A model generated the notes under the pieces. That model saw only the letters and a list, made by a program, of their open reading frames with translations, had not been told where the DNA came from and made no database searches. From Mercurialis annua (lineage: Eukaryota; Streptophyta; Magnoliopsida; Malpighiales; Euphorbiaceae), in assembly GCF_937616625.2 (NCBI RefSeq), contig NC_065570.1, positions 71,761,665 through 71,825,664 of the forward strand: 64,000 nucleotides of DNA, in the 5' to 3' direction. The number at the start of each line of letters is the position of its first letter. The stretch's first letter is position 1. The translations under genes were made by a program, and so were the position numbers. This document shows, piece by piece, positions 36,067-47,363 of this stretch.

Positions 36067-36741
36067 AAATGATCAGTGCATCCAAATAAGAATCGGGTGA
36101 GAAAATTCGGGTTTGGAGCGGCGGTGGGGCGTGAGATTTGGGAGAGAAGAATAAGTTAAGTTAGTTAATAAAGTGAGTGGGTTTGTTTGTTTCGTAAGGT
36201 TGGGTTCTTGAGATATAAAGAGAGAGAGAGAGGGTGAAGAGAACACCTGGACAAGAAAGCGTGGATCTATTGGGTAATGGGCCGACACGTGCAAGTATTG
36301 ACCTTACCAAAATCCTAGTCGGGTGTGAGCACGTGCGAATTGTTTCTTTTAACGCGTGCATGGAAGGTTCGCTATTCGATGAAATAGCTTTTTCGACGCT
36401 GTGTATAATTAAGAAACAAGGCAACCTTTTCCTCTGCTTCTTTGGCCTTCAAATGTTGATTTCGGATCTTTTTAAATATTTTATTATTTCTTTTTTAAAC
36501 TAAAGGTAGACCTGCCCCGGTTTGAATACCGCCGGTTTCATTTCGGAACTTTGCGGTTCAATAAAAAGTTGAGCCGCCCAGTTTCAATTTATAGTCTTAG
36601 TTCTGATCGATTCTGAATATTAAATGAATTAAAAATATTCATTTTAATTTTAAAATGGAAATGGAAATCACCACTCTTTCTTTTAATCTTAAAGTTTGTA
36701 ATAAATTAATAAGTTTAAGTGTTTACTTTCTTTTGTGGCCT
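36067..36741. other. ARM gene leader and promoter, then AT-rich spacer
   Basis: The stretch contains a GA-rich run (GAGAGAGAGAG near 36222 on plus), an ACACGTGC G-box-like site near 36285 and CACGTGCG near 36330, which may act on the ARM gene. A short CCGGTTTGAATACCGCCGG palindromic piece follows near 36517. No other gene is seen. Confidence 0.45.
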
Positions 36742-37360
36742 GAATTACAGGGGTTTTTGATATTTGGGTGCCTCAAAGGCACCCAAAATTCTAAATCAGT
36801 GCCTCTTTCGGAATTAATTCCGAAAGAGTGCCTGCTCCCACCCGTTCCGCATTCTAGGAATGCGGAACAGGTGGTGTTCCGCATTCCTAGAATGCGGAAC
36901 GGGTGGGCAGCTGATTAACTTTTGTTAATCAGCTGCTTAAGCACGTTCCGCATTCTAGGAATGCGGAACGTGCTTCCCCAATGATTGGGGAGACAGATTT
37001 GTCTCCCCAATCATTGGGGCTGCAATGATTGGGCACTAAATGCCCAATCATTGCAGAATTTTAATTTAAAAAAAAATACCATTTTAATATACACTATAAA
37101 CTAAAAACAATTTAAAATAATAACGATATATTAATAATCGATTTAAATGCTTGTTTGATTTAACTGCTGATTTTAGCAAACATTTATAAAAAAAATTAAA
37201 AAATTGACGATTTAAATATTTATTTTATTTAATTAATAATTTTAACAGACGCTTATAAAAAAAATAACAATTTTCACAAACGATTATAATATGTTGAATA
37301 TAGTAAACATACAACATATACTAAAATACAAAGATCGATAAATAAAGAAAAATATGAAAT

Positions 37361-40300
37361 CTAATCCTCATATCTACGAGTCCTCGGTCTCTGTACCCTC
37401 AAACCGTGAGTCTCTCGTCGGTGCCGCGAGCTGTCTGTGATCGAGTGAAACTGTCTGGGTACCGGAGGACTCTCGCCGCTATCGGAGGCGTCCTCGTCCT
37501 GAGCTGAATGCTGAACGTCTGCTGTTGGTGGTGCAGTACCGGTCTCCTCCTGTGTGGGCGGTAGAAGTCTAAAAGATGGAGGTGTGAGATCCGGTCGTGA
37601 TAAAAGCTCCTCGTACGCCTCTGAACCGATCTCCGGACCGAATAACCATGACTCTGACAGTGTAAAATGTAGCTGTGATGGATCCTGGGCCTGGTGAGAA
37701 GAAGATGGCCGCGAATGTGACGTCGACGGCTGCTCATCCGAAGGCATCGTGGGACGGTAACACTGATCGAAAGACGTGAACGGTTGAGCATCTGTATATG
37801 GCGCTGGACGGTAATACTGATCTGATGCAGCAAACGGCGGTGGTGTGGTCTGCTGAAACGGAGACGCCGGTGGTGTGGTCTGCCGGAACTGAGACGCCGG
37901 TGGTGTGGCCTGCTGGAACTGAGACGCCGGTGGTGTGCCCAGAGAAGTGGTATATGCTGTCTGTCCGTACGACGGCTCAAAAAACGGCATCGACGAAGGC
38001 GGGACCTGATACGATGATACCTGGGGTCCCTGAAATACAAAGTTAAAAACGCAACATTTAAAATATATATTTAACTACGAGTTAAAAAAGCAATAAATTA
38101 AATTAGAAATGACATGAAACCTGTGGGAAATAGGTCTGATGTCACGGAGGCTGTGATGCTGAAGTGGAAGTGGAACCGTAGTACTGAGTCGGGCCATAAT
38201 ACTCCCCCCGTCTGTCTGTAGTGGCTGTAGGATCGAAGTGGAAGTAGACCGGTGGGGGGATAGGGTCTGCCGGGCGCTCGCGAGGCGGGGCGGCTCTAGG
38301 CTGCCGTCTACGCGCTCCCCTGATGTGAGCCAGATCGATGGTCAGGGGAGGAAGAGGAGGTAGTACGTAAGCCGGAACTGCTGGCTCTGGTGGGGGCAGT
38401 GTGACGTCACGGCGCTCCTCTCCGTAAGCTAATTGAGAACTGCGTGCAGCAGTCCCAATCCTAGACGCACGCGCCTCTCTCTGAAGGGCGATCATCTCGA
38501 AAGTGTCGCACTGTTTACATCAAAGAAACAAATTGTCAGTGTATACAATAATAAGAGAAATTTAATAATAAAATAAATACGTACACTCTGTCCGGCCGCT
38601 GCGCCCTCATGGGTAATCCAACGCCGGCTGCGGCTCCGAAACCACTCCATATACGCTGAATGGTAGTGAGGTGGTCGCTGGAGCTGGTAACCCTGAACAA
38701 CGTAAGCCGCTCTGTTGTTCCAAATCTGAATGTAATCTGAGAGCAGTTCATCGAAGTTGTAGTTCCCCTGATACTGGATGTTATGAAGGCGCCGATCTTG
38801 CATAGCAGGCAGGGGAATGGGCTGCTGTAAGCCGAACTGCTGCAGAACCCTATCCGGCTGGTGCCACTCCACGATGTGATAGTAGATCATTGGCACTCGG
38901 GCACGCCAGATATGTCGCCCTGTTAGGTACATCTGTGGGATGGACTGGAGAACGTCGTCGGAGTATGGCTGCCAAACGATCTGCGCACGTAAATTAGAAA
39001 TTTAGTTAACATTTGTCAGGACGTTAGTTAAATTCAAAAAAAATTAAAACTTACATCGTCGTAACGTAGCCCGTCCAATAACAGTCTGAAGTGAGAAACT
39101 GAGTGTCTGGGAACTCGTGGTGTCCCCCGCTCCCGCTGTCTGGGACCCCCCCATCTGCACATATTATTAAATTATATTTTAAGTGTACTGAAAAACGTAA
39201 AATTAAGATAACTTCATACGAAAAATGTACCTGTCACCCAAAGGCAATCCCCCCGTGACGGTAAAGTCGGCCAAACGGGGTCGCAATGGCCTAAGTCGCT
39301 CGTAAGCCCAGAGCTGTAGAATCCACACGGCGCCCCCGATGTTCTGTCTGTCCGCCGAAGCAGAGGCGCAGAGGCATAGCTCGTGGTACAAATACGCCAG
39401 AACAGCCGATCCCCAGCTAATATCGCGCAAGTGGCCTAAATCCGCCAGATGCGGAAGAATCCTCACGCCCAAGTGGCCACTGTTCAAGTCCGGAAAGCAC
39501 AGACCCTATAAAGCAGCCCAAAGGTAGCCTCGAACCGCCTGGTCGACCTGATCCTCTGTAGCACCCGCAGGCAATACCGTCCAACCACCAAACTCAACAA
39601 AATTAGAATTATTACTTGAAGCAACTCGTTATATAACAAATTAGAGTTATTACGTATACCTTCTGCATCCCAGAAAGATCCAGGGTTGACATGCATCATC
39701 TCGTTCATGAACTTGTGAACCATACCAAATGATTCATACCAGCCACCGTAAACATCAGCTATTGCCTTTTCCTTTGCATTCCAGGTTCGTTTATACGGAG
39801 GCCTAACTCCAAGTTGTTGCCAAATTCCAGCTCTGAGGGTATCGATCCGTATATCACGTTGCAGCTTTACTTGACCCTTGATATAGTCTGCGATTGCAAC
39901 AGACCCAAAATTCCGATTGTTTGGATCAGGTAACAGCTGATTGCACGTGTGCGGGCCAATATATTTTGTCAACGTCCACGTCTGAGTTGCTTGCAGAAGT
40001 GTAGCGCGCAGCCACCATTTACATACAGGGTTCTGCCTGCAAGCCAACACTATTGTCGAGTTGGTAGTCCGGCGACCCTTGAACTCCCTTTCCACCCCGA
40101 CCGAATAAGTAGTCGCACAAGCTCGGACGGCATCGCGATTTGGGAATACCATCCCTACTCGGAATTCCATCCCAGGATCCCACATAATCTTTTCATCAGC
40201 CTCCGGGGCGACGTCAAAGTCGCAAAGATCCGCCGTTCTTACATGCTCAGGAAGTTGCGACTCATATTGCGAATCTGCTCCTAAGTCTTCCTCGACATCC

Positions 40301-40758
40301 TCTTCGTTGCTGTCGTAGAAATCCTCTTCTTCCTCTTCTTCCTCTTCACCACTACCCCTCTCAGACCCGCTTGAATCACCTAAGACCAACTGATCTAGTA
40401 AAGTCGTGTTGCGAACCACGGCCTCGTATTCCACGTACAATTCCAAAATCTCCAGTTGCGGATACCGCACGACCTCGTTCAGAATTCCAAACACATGCTC
40501 GTTATTCTCCACAGAAAACAACGAGTACGACCGTATCGCACCCTCAACTATTCTTGGAAGCCGGAAGTAGATTTTTGAAATTTCTACTTCCCCGTCGGTA
40601 GAAACTGCTCTTCTACAAATATTTTGTAATTCCTCGAAACTCATTCTCTCGCTAAGCGCCATATTAACCGGACGACCCCCGTGGTATTCTATTCCACACG
40701 GAGAACTCACAATACGGCCATCACACCATATCAACAAAGATATATTTGGACTCGTCAT
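37361..40758 (-). pseudogene. MuDR DNA-binding domain fused to a truncated plant mobile domain (PMD), nonsense-interrupted
   Basis: The first exon (39660-40758) has an N-terminal domain and an acidic run near residues 137-158. It then has a MuDR-type zinc-binding domain at about 195-272 (FPNRDAVRACATTYSV, then C239, C245, H269, C271) and the linker NAKEKAIADVYGGWYESF that normally precedes the DDE transposase. The DDE core is absent. What follows is the middle and end of a plant mobile domain: SWGSAVLAYLYHELC and WILQLWAYERL at about 39231-39622, VPMIYYHIVEWHQPD and VLQQFGLQQPIPL at 38585-38980. The exons 39055-39154, 38110-38510 and 37361-38029 add a Pro/Gln-rich tail with a 30-base tandem repeat. 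Stops at 39506-39508 (TAG) and 38142-38144 (TGA) interrupt the frame. The first half of the PMD is missing. Confidence 0.75.
37839..37938 (-). repeat. 30-base tandem repeat in the PMD tail exon
   Basis: Units start at 37839, 37869, 37899 and 37929 (the last partial), each beginning GGTGGTGTGG. On the coding strand they give repeated TPPASQFQQ-like decapeptides. Confidence 0.85.
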
Positions 40759-41699
40759 TTCTAATTAATAAACAGCAAATTTTGACACCGTTATATTTAA
40801 TATGCGAATTTCAAATTAATAGCGTTAACATATCAATTGTAATTACTGTTACTTTATGTCTAATATTTTTTTTTAATATTATAAAATTAAATTAAACATA
40901 TCCTAATATAATTGTATGCAATAACAATTTACAATTAATTTTTTTAACAATTAACAATATTTTAATAAACTATAATAATTTTTTTATATTAAACATACAT
41001 TTCTAAATAACTATTAGGCTAAGATAACATTTTTCTACATTATAAACTTTTTTATACATGTATTTCTAAATTATAATTAAAATTTAATATTTTTCTATTA
41101 TAATTAAATTTATACATGCATTTCTAATATTTACAAATACTAAAATTATTTAAAGCAATAAATAAAATAATTAAACGTACTAACCTCTTGTAGTTCTCCA
41201 AAATAATTAGTATTAAATAATATAACTCCTTAGCTCCAAAATATAGATTCGAAATAAAAGCACCTCGGTTCAAGATTTTTCCGCTCAAAATAATAACCGT
41301 CTCCCTCGAACTTTTATGTTTTAAGTATTTTTTGGTTTCAAATTGTGGTAAAGATCTACCTGCTGGAGAAGGCTTATATAGCCTTCAGAATTTAATGTGT
41401 TCCGCATTTGACAAATGCGGAACACATTAATTACCGTTGGGAGCTGACAGCTCCCAACGGTAAAGTCAGAGTGTTCCGCATTCTAGGAATGCGGAACACT
41501 CTTTAATCAGCTGATTACACATTAATCAGCTGATTAATGTGTTCCGCATTCCTAGAATGCGGAACACCACATGGTCCGCATTTTTAGAATGCGGACCATG
41601 TGGGATCAGGCACTCTTTCGGAATTAATTCCGAAAGAGGCACTGAATTGGAATTTTGGGTGCCTTTCAGGCACCCAAATATCAAAAACCCGAATTACAG

Positions 41700-42249
41700 C
41701 AGCTTTTAAACAACATGAGATATTGTATTGTGTATGGACTATTAGTCTATTATCCGCATGGAATACATAGAAAAATAAAATAAAAAACATAATCACAAAT
41801 ACAAATAAATTGTTCATCATTTTAATATTTTAATATTGTGGGAGTATATGAATCTTAATGGACGGTCTTTATTATGCCTGAAAACAAGTCTAACATTTAT
41901 ATTCTTATTCTTATTCTTAAAAAAATTGTTTGAACTTGATTGGATGGTTTAGGGTTCAAGAATTTCAGAACTGGTCTAAAACTAACCTATTCGCATTTCC
42001 AAATCAATTAATCTTCATCCGATTCCAAATTTAATCGAGTTTGGCTTGGCTTATTTTTGTTCAGTGTATAAGTAGAACTGACCATATCCAGCTCTATTTA
42101 GGGAACAAATATTGACGGGTTTCATTTTTTTCTAGGGGATGAAGAAACTTTCGACGTGGCTAGACCACGCCTTTTAGGGCGGAGCCTGATAATCTGTAGC
42201 AACTATCAAGGAGACTAGTCTCATCATCTCATGTTAACATTGGTTTTAA
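41700..42249. other. Intergenic, nothing recognised
   Basis: AT-rich. A GC-richer piece near 42155-42190 (GACGTGGCTAGACCACGCC) forms a short imperfect palindrome but no recognised element. Confidence 0.4.
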
Positions 42250-42548
42250 GTTTAGTATATTTGTTGACTTGTGAACTTGTATCCATTACCCATCAGACGT
42301 GCTATCTTTCAGTTTAATCTATCTGACGTCTCAACTTGTAAACTTTACTCGTTTATCCTCTGAAAAAAGGCATAAATATGCTAATGTGCAAAAAATGCAT
42401 ATTGGACTATTACCTAACTTGACAAATCATTAAAATGAAGTTAAATGGATAAGCTGGAAGATAGAGTGGCATATGGTGAAAAATATACTAGTTCAGGCGT
42501 CAAGTGGGTAAAAAAATACAAGTTAAGAAGTCAATATGTATTTCTCAA
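42250..42548. mobile_element. Candidate MITE with diverged inverted ends
   Basis: TTGACTTGTGAACTTGTATC on the left matches the complement of the right end (TTGACTTCTTAACTTGTATT), and the TTACCCA and GACG blocks continue the match inward. The borders are approximate and no duplication is certain. Confidence 0.45.
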
Positions 42549-43518
42549 CCATCTGACACGTCAGCAAAAAACATATATTCACGCGCCTTTTTTCAGCTTG
42601 TAATGAAATATTTGATTCAGCTGGACAAGAAGAAGTCAAATTACTTTAAAAATATAATTTTAAAAATTAAATAGATAAAATTTATAAGTTAAGATGTCAG
42701 ATAAGTTAAATTAAAAATTAAGTACTTAGATGAATAATGAATACAATTGTAGAAATTAAAAAAAAAAGTATTAAACTATTGGTTTTACGTGATTTGTATT
42801 GGGCCACATCATCATTTTAAGAACAATGGGATTTCTTTTAATGGGGATATTTAGGAAAATAACTAACGAACAAGAATACTGGTAATATTTAACCCCTAAA
42901 CCAAAATTTGATGTTTTTACTCTAGCGTGTTGTCAATTAGCTTTTGTATTTTTGCGCTTTTGAATTTTACTCCATCACCGCGTCTTTAAAAAAAAGTTTA
43001 AAATTGTTTAAAATTATTTCAAAACATAAAACCGTTTAAAACAATTTCAAAAATAAACATTCATTTCATTTGCAAATGTGTTTATTTAGTAAGTCATTTG
43101 ATAAAAACTTGAAATTTTATATTCATTTTATATACACCTATATTCATTTATAAATAATCTTTATAAAATTATATGAAATTTATTTGAACAAACACGCCAT
43201 CAAAATTTTGAATTTTAGATTATTTAATTGAACTAATAATTTAATTGATATAGTATGTTCATTTTTTTTTCATAAATGATTTTTGGTCAATAATAATTAG
43301 AATATCTCATAAAGCTATGTATAAAAAACTCATTAATTTATTCTATCATTCAATATAGAGATAGTATGATTTTGCATTATATATTTGTCATCAAACATTT
43401 GTTTGATGAATGAGATATAATTATGCGCAGAATCTAAAGTATTAATTCAAGTTCTAATCAATAAATTTTAAATTTAGTCAATGTTATTTTTTAAATTTTC
43501 AAAATGCTTCAAACGTAA
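42549..43518. other. Intergenic, nothing recognised
   Basis: About 970 bases of AT-rich sequence. Around 42985-43060 it has a few GTTTAAAA/ATTTCAAAA units that recall the interior of the element at 11079-11735, but no borders. No gene is seen. Confidence 0.4.
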
Positions 43519-43713
43519 GAGAAATTCTTAGATAGATTGAGTCTATCACGTCGTTCTTAGACTAAAACATTCATAATATAACACCTCATTAAAATTAAAA
43601 TATATTTATTTTATAATTATTACGATATTTTAATCATTTTAATGAGGTGTTGTATTGTGAGTGATCTAATATAAGAATGACGTGCTCGACTTCGTCTACC
43701 TAATTTATTTTCT
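43519..43713. mobile_element. Hairpin MITE (family M1, copy B)
   Basis: It starts GAGAAATTCTTAGATAGATT and ends with the inverse TCGTCTACCTAATTTATT. The subterminal GTCTATCACGTCGTTCTTAG and its complement are on both sides, and AACACCTCATTAAAAT pairs with ATTTTAATGAGGTGTT in the centre. Confidence 0.65.
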
Positions 43714-44009
43714 AAATTTGGATACTAGTTTAAATTGGAGTGAAATAATGTTCAAATGTGTCATTTATATTTGGAATTCTCGATGATAACAACATAAATG
43801 CTAAATTTGAATTTTTTTTCCACTTTAATTTAAAAAATTACGCAATTTAAATTTGAAAACTGAAAAATATAATGAAATTGACGATCTGAAAAATTTGGAC
43901 TATAGACAAAAAAATCAAAAAAATATTGTATGTTTCTGAATGATTTAAATTTTAGTACTAAATTATTTTTGATCAGATTTTGTTACAATTCAATATTTAT
44001 GAGAAGCAC

Positions 44010-44115
44010 TGAAGACTTGACCTAGTGGCTAAATCCTTGTTTGAACGTGAGATCGGGGGTGACTCCCGTTTCTCCTTAAACCGTGGCTAAATTCATGCCA
44101 ACCTCTGCTAATTAT
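44010..44115 (+). mobile_element. Possible tRNA-derived SINE remnant
   Basis: CCTAGTGGCTAAATCCTTG resembles an RNA polymerase III A box and GGGGGTGACTCCC, about 30 bases later, a degenerate B box, spaced as in plant SINE heads. No poly(A) or T-rich tail with duplication could be delimited. Confidence 0.35.
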
Positions 44116-44613
44116 AATTAACATAAAATAAATTTATCTCTGATTGAAAAGGATATTTTATGGAGAAAAGAAACGCCAGTCGGTGATATAACCATTTTTC
44201 TTTTTGATAAAGGTAAAAAAAATTGAAAATAAAGGTTTGATTTGAAGTGCGTGAATGAAAAGTTAAAAATAAAGAAATAACTATTATTATACATGAACTA
44301 TTGTTTTTCCCCTTAAGTTTTAAAAATATTATTTTATAATTGACTTTTATATTTTAAATAAATGATACCCAGTTACACTAGAATGTATTAGTTAAAGAAA
44401 ACCAAAATATTGCTTGCTGAATTTTTCCTTTCGTCAAAATATGGCTTCTTTTTTCTGCTCAGATAATTAATATGCAACCTTCCATGGAGTCATTTACATT
44501 ATTCTACTTTGCTCGTTGGTATATTTGAAAAACTCGTAATGCATCCACATTTCAAGTTGAGTTCATATTTGTAGACAGTCATGTTAGCCTATAAAGCTTG
44601 AGCTGAATACATT

Positions 44614-44945
44614 TTGGTGTTATCAATGGAACTTTCTGCTAGTTGTATCCAACATCCTCCATTGACAATTCCACATTCATTTTCATCTCTCCCCTTAGAT
44701 TGCATCAAACTCAGTGCGGATGCTGCTACAGATAAACAACATCAGTTTGGAGTAGTGGCAGTTATTGCACGAAACTCGTCAGGTTTGATAATTGCTCAAT
44801 TTAATGTTGTTTTTCGTGCTATATGGGATCCAGGAATTTTGGAGTTTCTAGTTGTTCGTGAAATTTTTAATTGGACTATATCACATAAATGACATTCTGT
44901 TTTGCTGGAAGGAGATGCACTGTAAGTCATTCAATCACTACACAT
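44614..44945 (+). pseudogene. RNase H-like (RVT_3 type) domain fragment
   Basis: The frame from about 44614 reads CIKLSADAATDKQ, then FGVVAVIARNSSGLIIAQFN and LEFLVVREIFNW. This is the first half of an RNase H-like domain of the type found in plant LINE relics and small RVT_3 genes. A TGA at 44890-44892 interrupts it, after which SVLLEGDAL, another stop and VIQSL continue the same domain. The second half is missing. It is a decayed relic unrelated in position to the one near 6 kb. Confidence 0.75.
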
Positions 44946-45362
44946 ATGTATGATTCAATTATCGGGTGCCTGAGAAATTTGTTATGATAGTTTACATCTC
45001 AAGAGTTATTTCCAGTCCTGTACTTTTTATTATATTTTTAAAGTTTTTAATTTTTTAGGTCATAATTTAGCAAAGTCTTGTAAACTTTCTGTGTTACACT
45101 TTTAGGTTAAAACTCTACCTTGTACGGCTCCTATGCAATCAATATACCTATCGTTGATAAGAAAAACAAAATATAACGGATGAAATAATTACATTTTAAA
45201 ATCACGGAGGAAACAGTAATTTGGTTATAAATTCATGGGGGCAATTGTAATTAACCGAAACAAAGGAGATACAAATTGAAGGGTTTTAAATTTTAATAAA
45301 CCCCTTTCCCAAAACCCCTAATTTTATTTTTTCAACCAAACAACGCTTCTTCCTTTCTCACC
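44946..45362. other. Spacer and 5' leader of the VDAC gene
   Basis: AT-rich. The last 100 bases are pyrimidine-rich (CAACGCTTCTTCCTTTCTC) as is usual for plant 5' leaders. Confidence 0.5.
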
Positions 45363-47363
45363 ATGAGCAAAGGACCGGGACTTTTCTCCGACTTCGGCAA
45401 GAAAGCCAGAGGTACAGTATTTTCATTTTCATTGATCGTCTCTGTTTTTCTTTTCAATATCTCTCAGCTTGAGAAGTCTCTTTATGATGAACTTATTTTC
45501 ATTTTTCAGATTTGCTCAACAAAGACTACGCCGCCGATCATAAAATAACTGTTTCTTCTTCCAGTGATTCTGGACTGGTTCGTTTCTCCTTTTTTTTTCA
45601 CTTCTATTACTTCCGATTGAAGTTTGCAGTTAATTTCGTGTATTATTGTTGAATTTTTGTTGTTTTGGATTCGTTCTGTTTATAGCTGTTGACGTTCATC
45701 CAAGTCGTATCTCTAGATCTAATTATGATTTTGAATGCATTTGTGTGGTACGGATCTTGAAATGATAGAGCTGATAGTAGCAAATGAAATTTATTTGCAA
45801 AAAAGGAAATGTAATTTTCTATCGATTTGATTGAGAAATTTTTAGGTAGAGTCGGTGCACCACGTCATTCGTGTTAAAATGACGGCATTATTCTTAGGTA
45901 GACCCAGTTCAAGTGGACTGAGTCTACCTAATAATTTCTCCGATTTGATATGCTTGAAATAGATTAGCTGACCAAAAGTAATTTTGTGAATAATATGTCG
46001 CCATTAAGTGTTTATTGTAGATTTATTGTTGGACTGTTCTTGTATTTTTCTCTAGAGTTCATGTTCCTTCGATACTTGTTTCAAAGCCAAAGGTTTTGCT
46101 ACTTACTAGAAAATATGTAGTTAGCACTTCAACTTGCATGATCCTTGAATGTATGGCTTCATAATTTGTAGGAGTTGCGCGTAATCTCATTTTTTTTTTT
46201 TCAGGATATCACCTCAAATTTATTTACTAAAGGAGGCCTATCCTCAGGGGATGTAGCAACACGATACAAATTCAAGAATGGCTCACTTGATGTCAAATTT
46301 GTCACAGATTCAAATGTAACAACTCGTATTTTTTATCTTTCAAAATCTAAGTTGCTCGATAATTGGTTCCTCACAAATACCCTATTGGTTTGAGCAGATC
46401 CTAACAACCCTCAGGGCAACGGATTTGCCATCATCCACTAATGTTATAGCTTCTTTAAAACTACCAGATTTCAACTCTGGCAAGGTATTGTATTTCTCAT
46501 CACTTAAGTTGCATATATTTCCGATGGCTGCCTATAGCTGTTAAATTACTGACTGCTGTCTATCATTCCTCTTCCAGTTGGAGGTGCAGTATTTCCATGA
46601 ACATGCGGGTATTAGTGTAGCTGCTGGACTGAACCATTCTCCTGCTGTTGATCTCTCAGCAACTATTGGCACTCCTACCATTGCCTTTGGTGCAGAGAGT
46701 ACATACACTACAGTTTCTGGCAATTTCGCAAAGTATAATGCTGGTGTTAGCTACTCAACACCAGATTCCAATGCTTCAGTTATTCTGTAAGTCCCCTTAA
46801 TTTTTAGTCCTTATACGCCGTGTGAAATGAAGAGAAGACAGCTATACACATAGCTCAAAAGTAGGCAATTCATGGTTAGAGGAATTCTCGGTTTCACTAT
46901 TAATTGAAATGGTGTTCTGCAGATTGTTTTTCATTTTTCAGTTATTGTGTTTATAGCATGTGATAGCAAGCAAAATTACATACTCTTTTGAATCAAAACC
47001 ATGAGACTATAACATATGCATGCTAACACCGCGTTAACATTTTTATTTTTCTTCAGGGCTGATAAAGGAGACTCAATTAAGGCGTCGTATCTGCATCATC
47101 TGGATCTGCTGAATAAGGGCGTTTTGGGGGGAGAGATCAGTCGAAGGTTCTCGACAAATGAGAACACGTTGACAGTTGGATGTTCCTTTTTAGTTGATCC
47201 TCAAACAGTGCTGAAGGCAAAGCTCGACAACCATGGCAGTCTCGGAGCTCTTCTACAGCATGAAATCAATCGTCAGTCTCTATTGGCAATTTCTGGTGCT
47301 TTCGACACCAAAGCTTTACAGAAGAATCCCAAGTTTGGGTTCACACTCGCTCTCAAGCCTTGA
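45363..47363 (+). CDS. Voltage-dependent anion channel (VDAC), mitochondrial outer-membrane porin
   Basis: VDAC is the 19-stranded beta-barrel that lets metabolites such as ATP, ADP and other anions cross the outer mitochondrial membrane. Six exons (45363-45411, 45510-45577, 46205-46315, 46398-46484, 46578-46786, 47057-47363) splice in frame to 276 residues, the family length. The N-terminal helix MSKGPGLFSDFGKKARD, the central KLEVQYFHEHAGISVAAGLN and FAKYNAGVSY, and the C-terminal ALLQHEINRQSLLAISG and FGFTLALKP all match plant porins. Wording such as the MSKGPGLF start and SGDVATRYKFKNGSLDVK is closest, from memory, to the VDAC2 branch. Intron 2 contains a MITE. Nothing in the coding sequence looks damaged. 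Confidence 0.95.
45832..45941. mobile_element. Hairpin MITE (family M1, copy C) inside VDAC intron 2
   Basis: TGAGAAATTTTTAGGTAG on the left is the inverse of CTACCTAATAATTTCTCC on the right. It is flanked by a perfect 8-base direct repeat, GATTTGAT (45824-45831 and 45942-45949), which fits hAT-type target duplications. It is the shortest copy of the family. Confidence 0.75.

Larger units (their letters stand above)
36751..41690. mobile_element. 4.94-kb Mutator-like element with palindromic TIRs, encoding a MuDR domain plus a plant mobile domain
   Basis: A perfect 9-base duplication, GAATTACAG, flanks the element at 36742-36750 and 41691-41699. The outermost 22 bases (GGGTTTTTGATATTTGGGTG and onward) are a perfect inverted match. 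Each terminal repeat of about 300 bases is a string of eight palindromes. On the left they are at about 36763-36787, 36803-36828, 36844-36868, 36876-36900, 36906-36935, 36942-36972, 36975-37019 and 37021-37054. The Pack-MULE at 6620-8048 is a shorter relative. The interior encodes one gene on the minus strand that lacks the MULE catalytic domain. About 300 (left) and 600 (right) bases between the terminal repeats and the gene are AT-rich with nothing recognised. Confidence 0.9.

Noticed and set aside
37399..38040. 213-codon Arg/His/Ser-rich frame overlapping the PMD tail exon
   Set aside because: It is in another frame of the Pro/Gln-rich tandem-repeat exon, whose own frame joins the upstream exon in phase 0.
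38142..38144. Reading the TGA as the natural end of the PMD gene, or skipping it with a GTGACA donor
   Set aside because: The CAG/GTTTCA donor just beyond the stop joins the next exon in phase 0, and the GTGACA donor does not, so a nonsense change is the simpler view.
42985..43060. Second copy of the GTTTCAAA-rich element
   Set aside because: There are only a few loosely similar units without borders; low complexity explains them.
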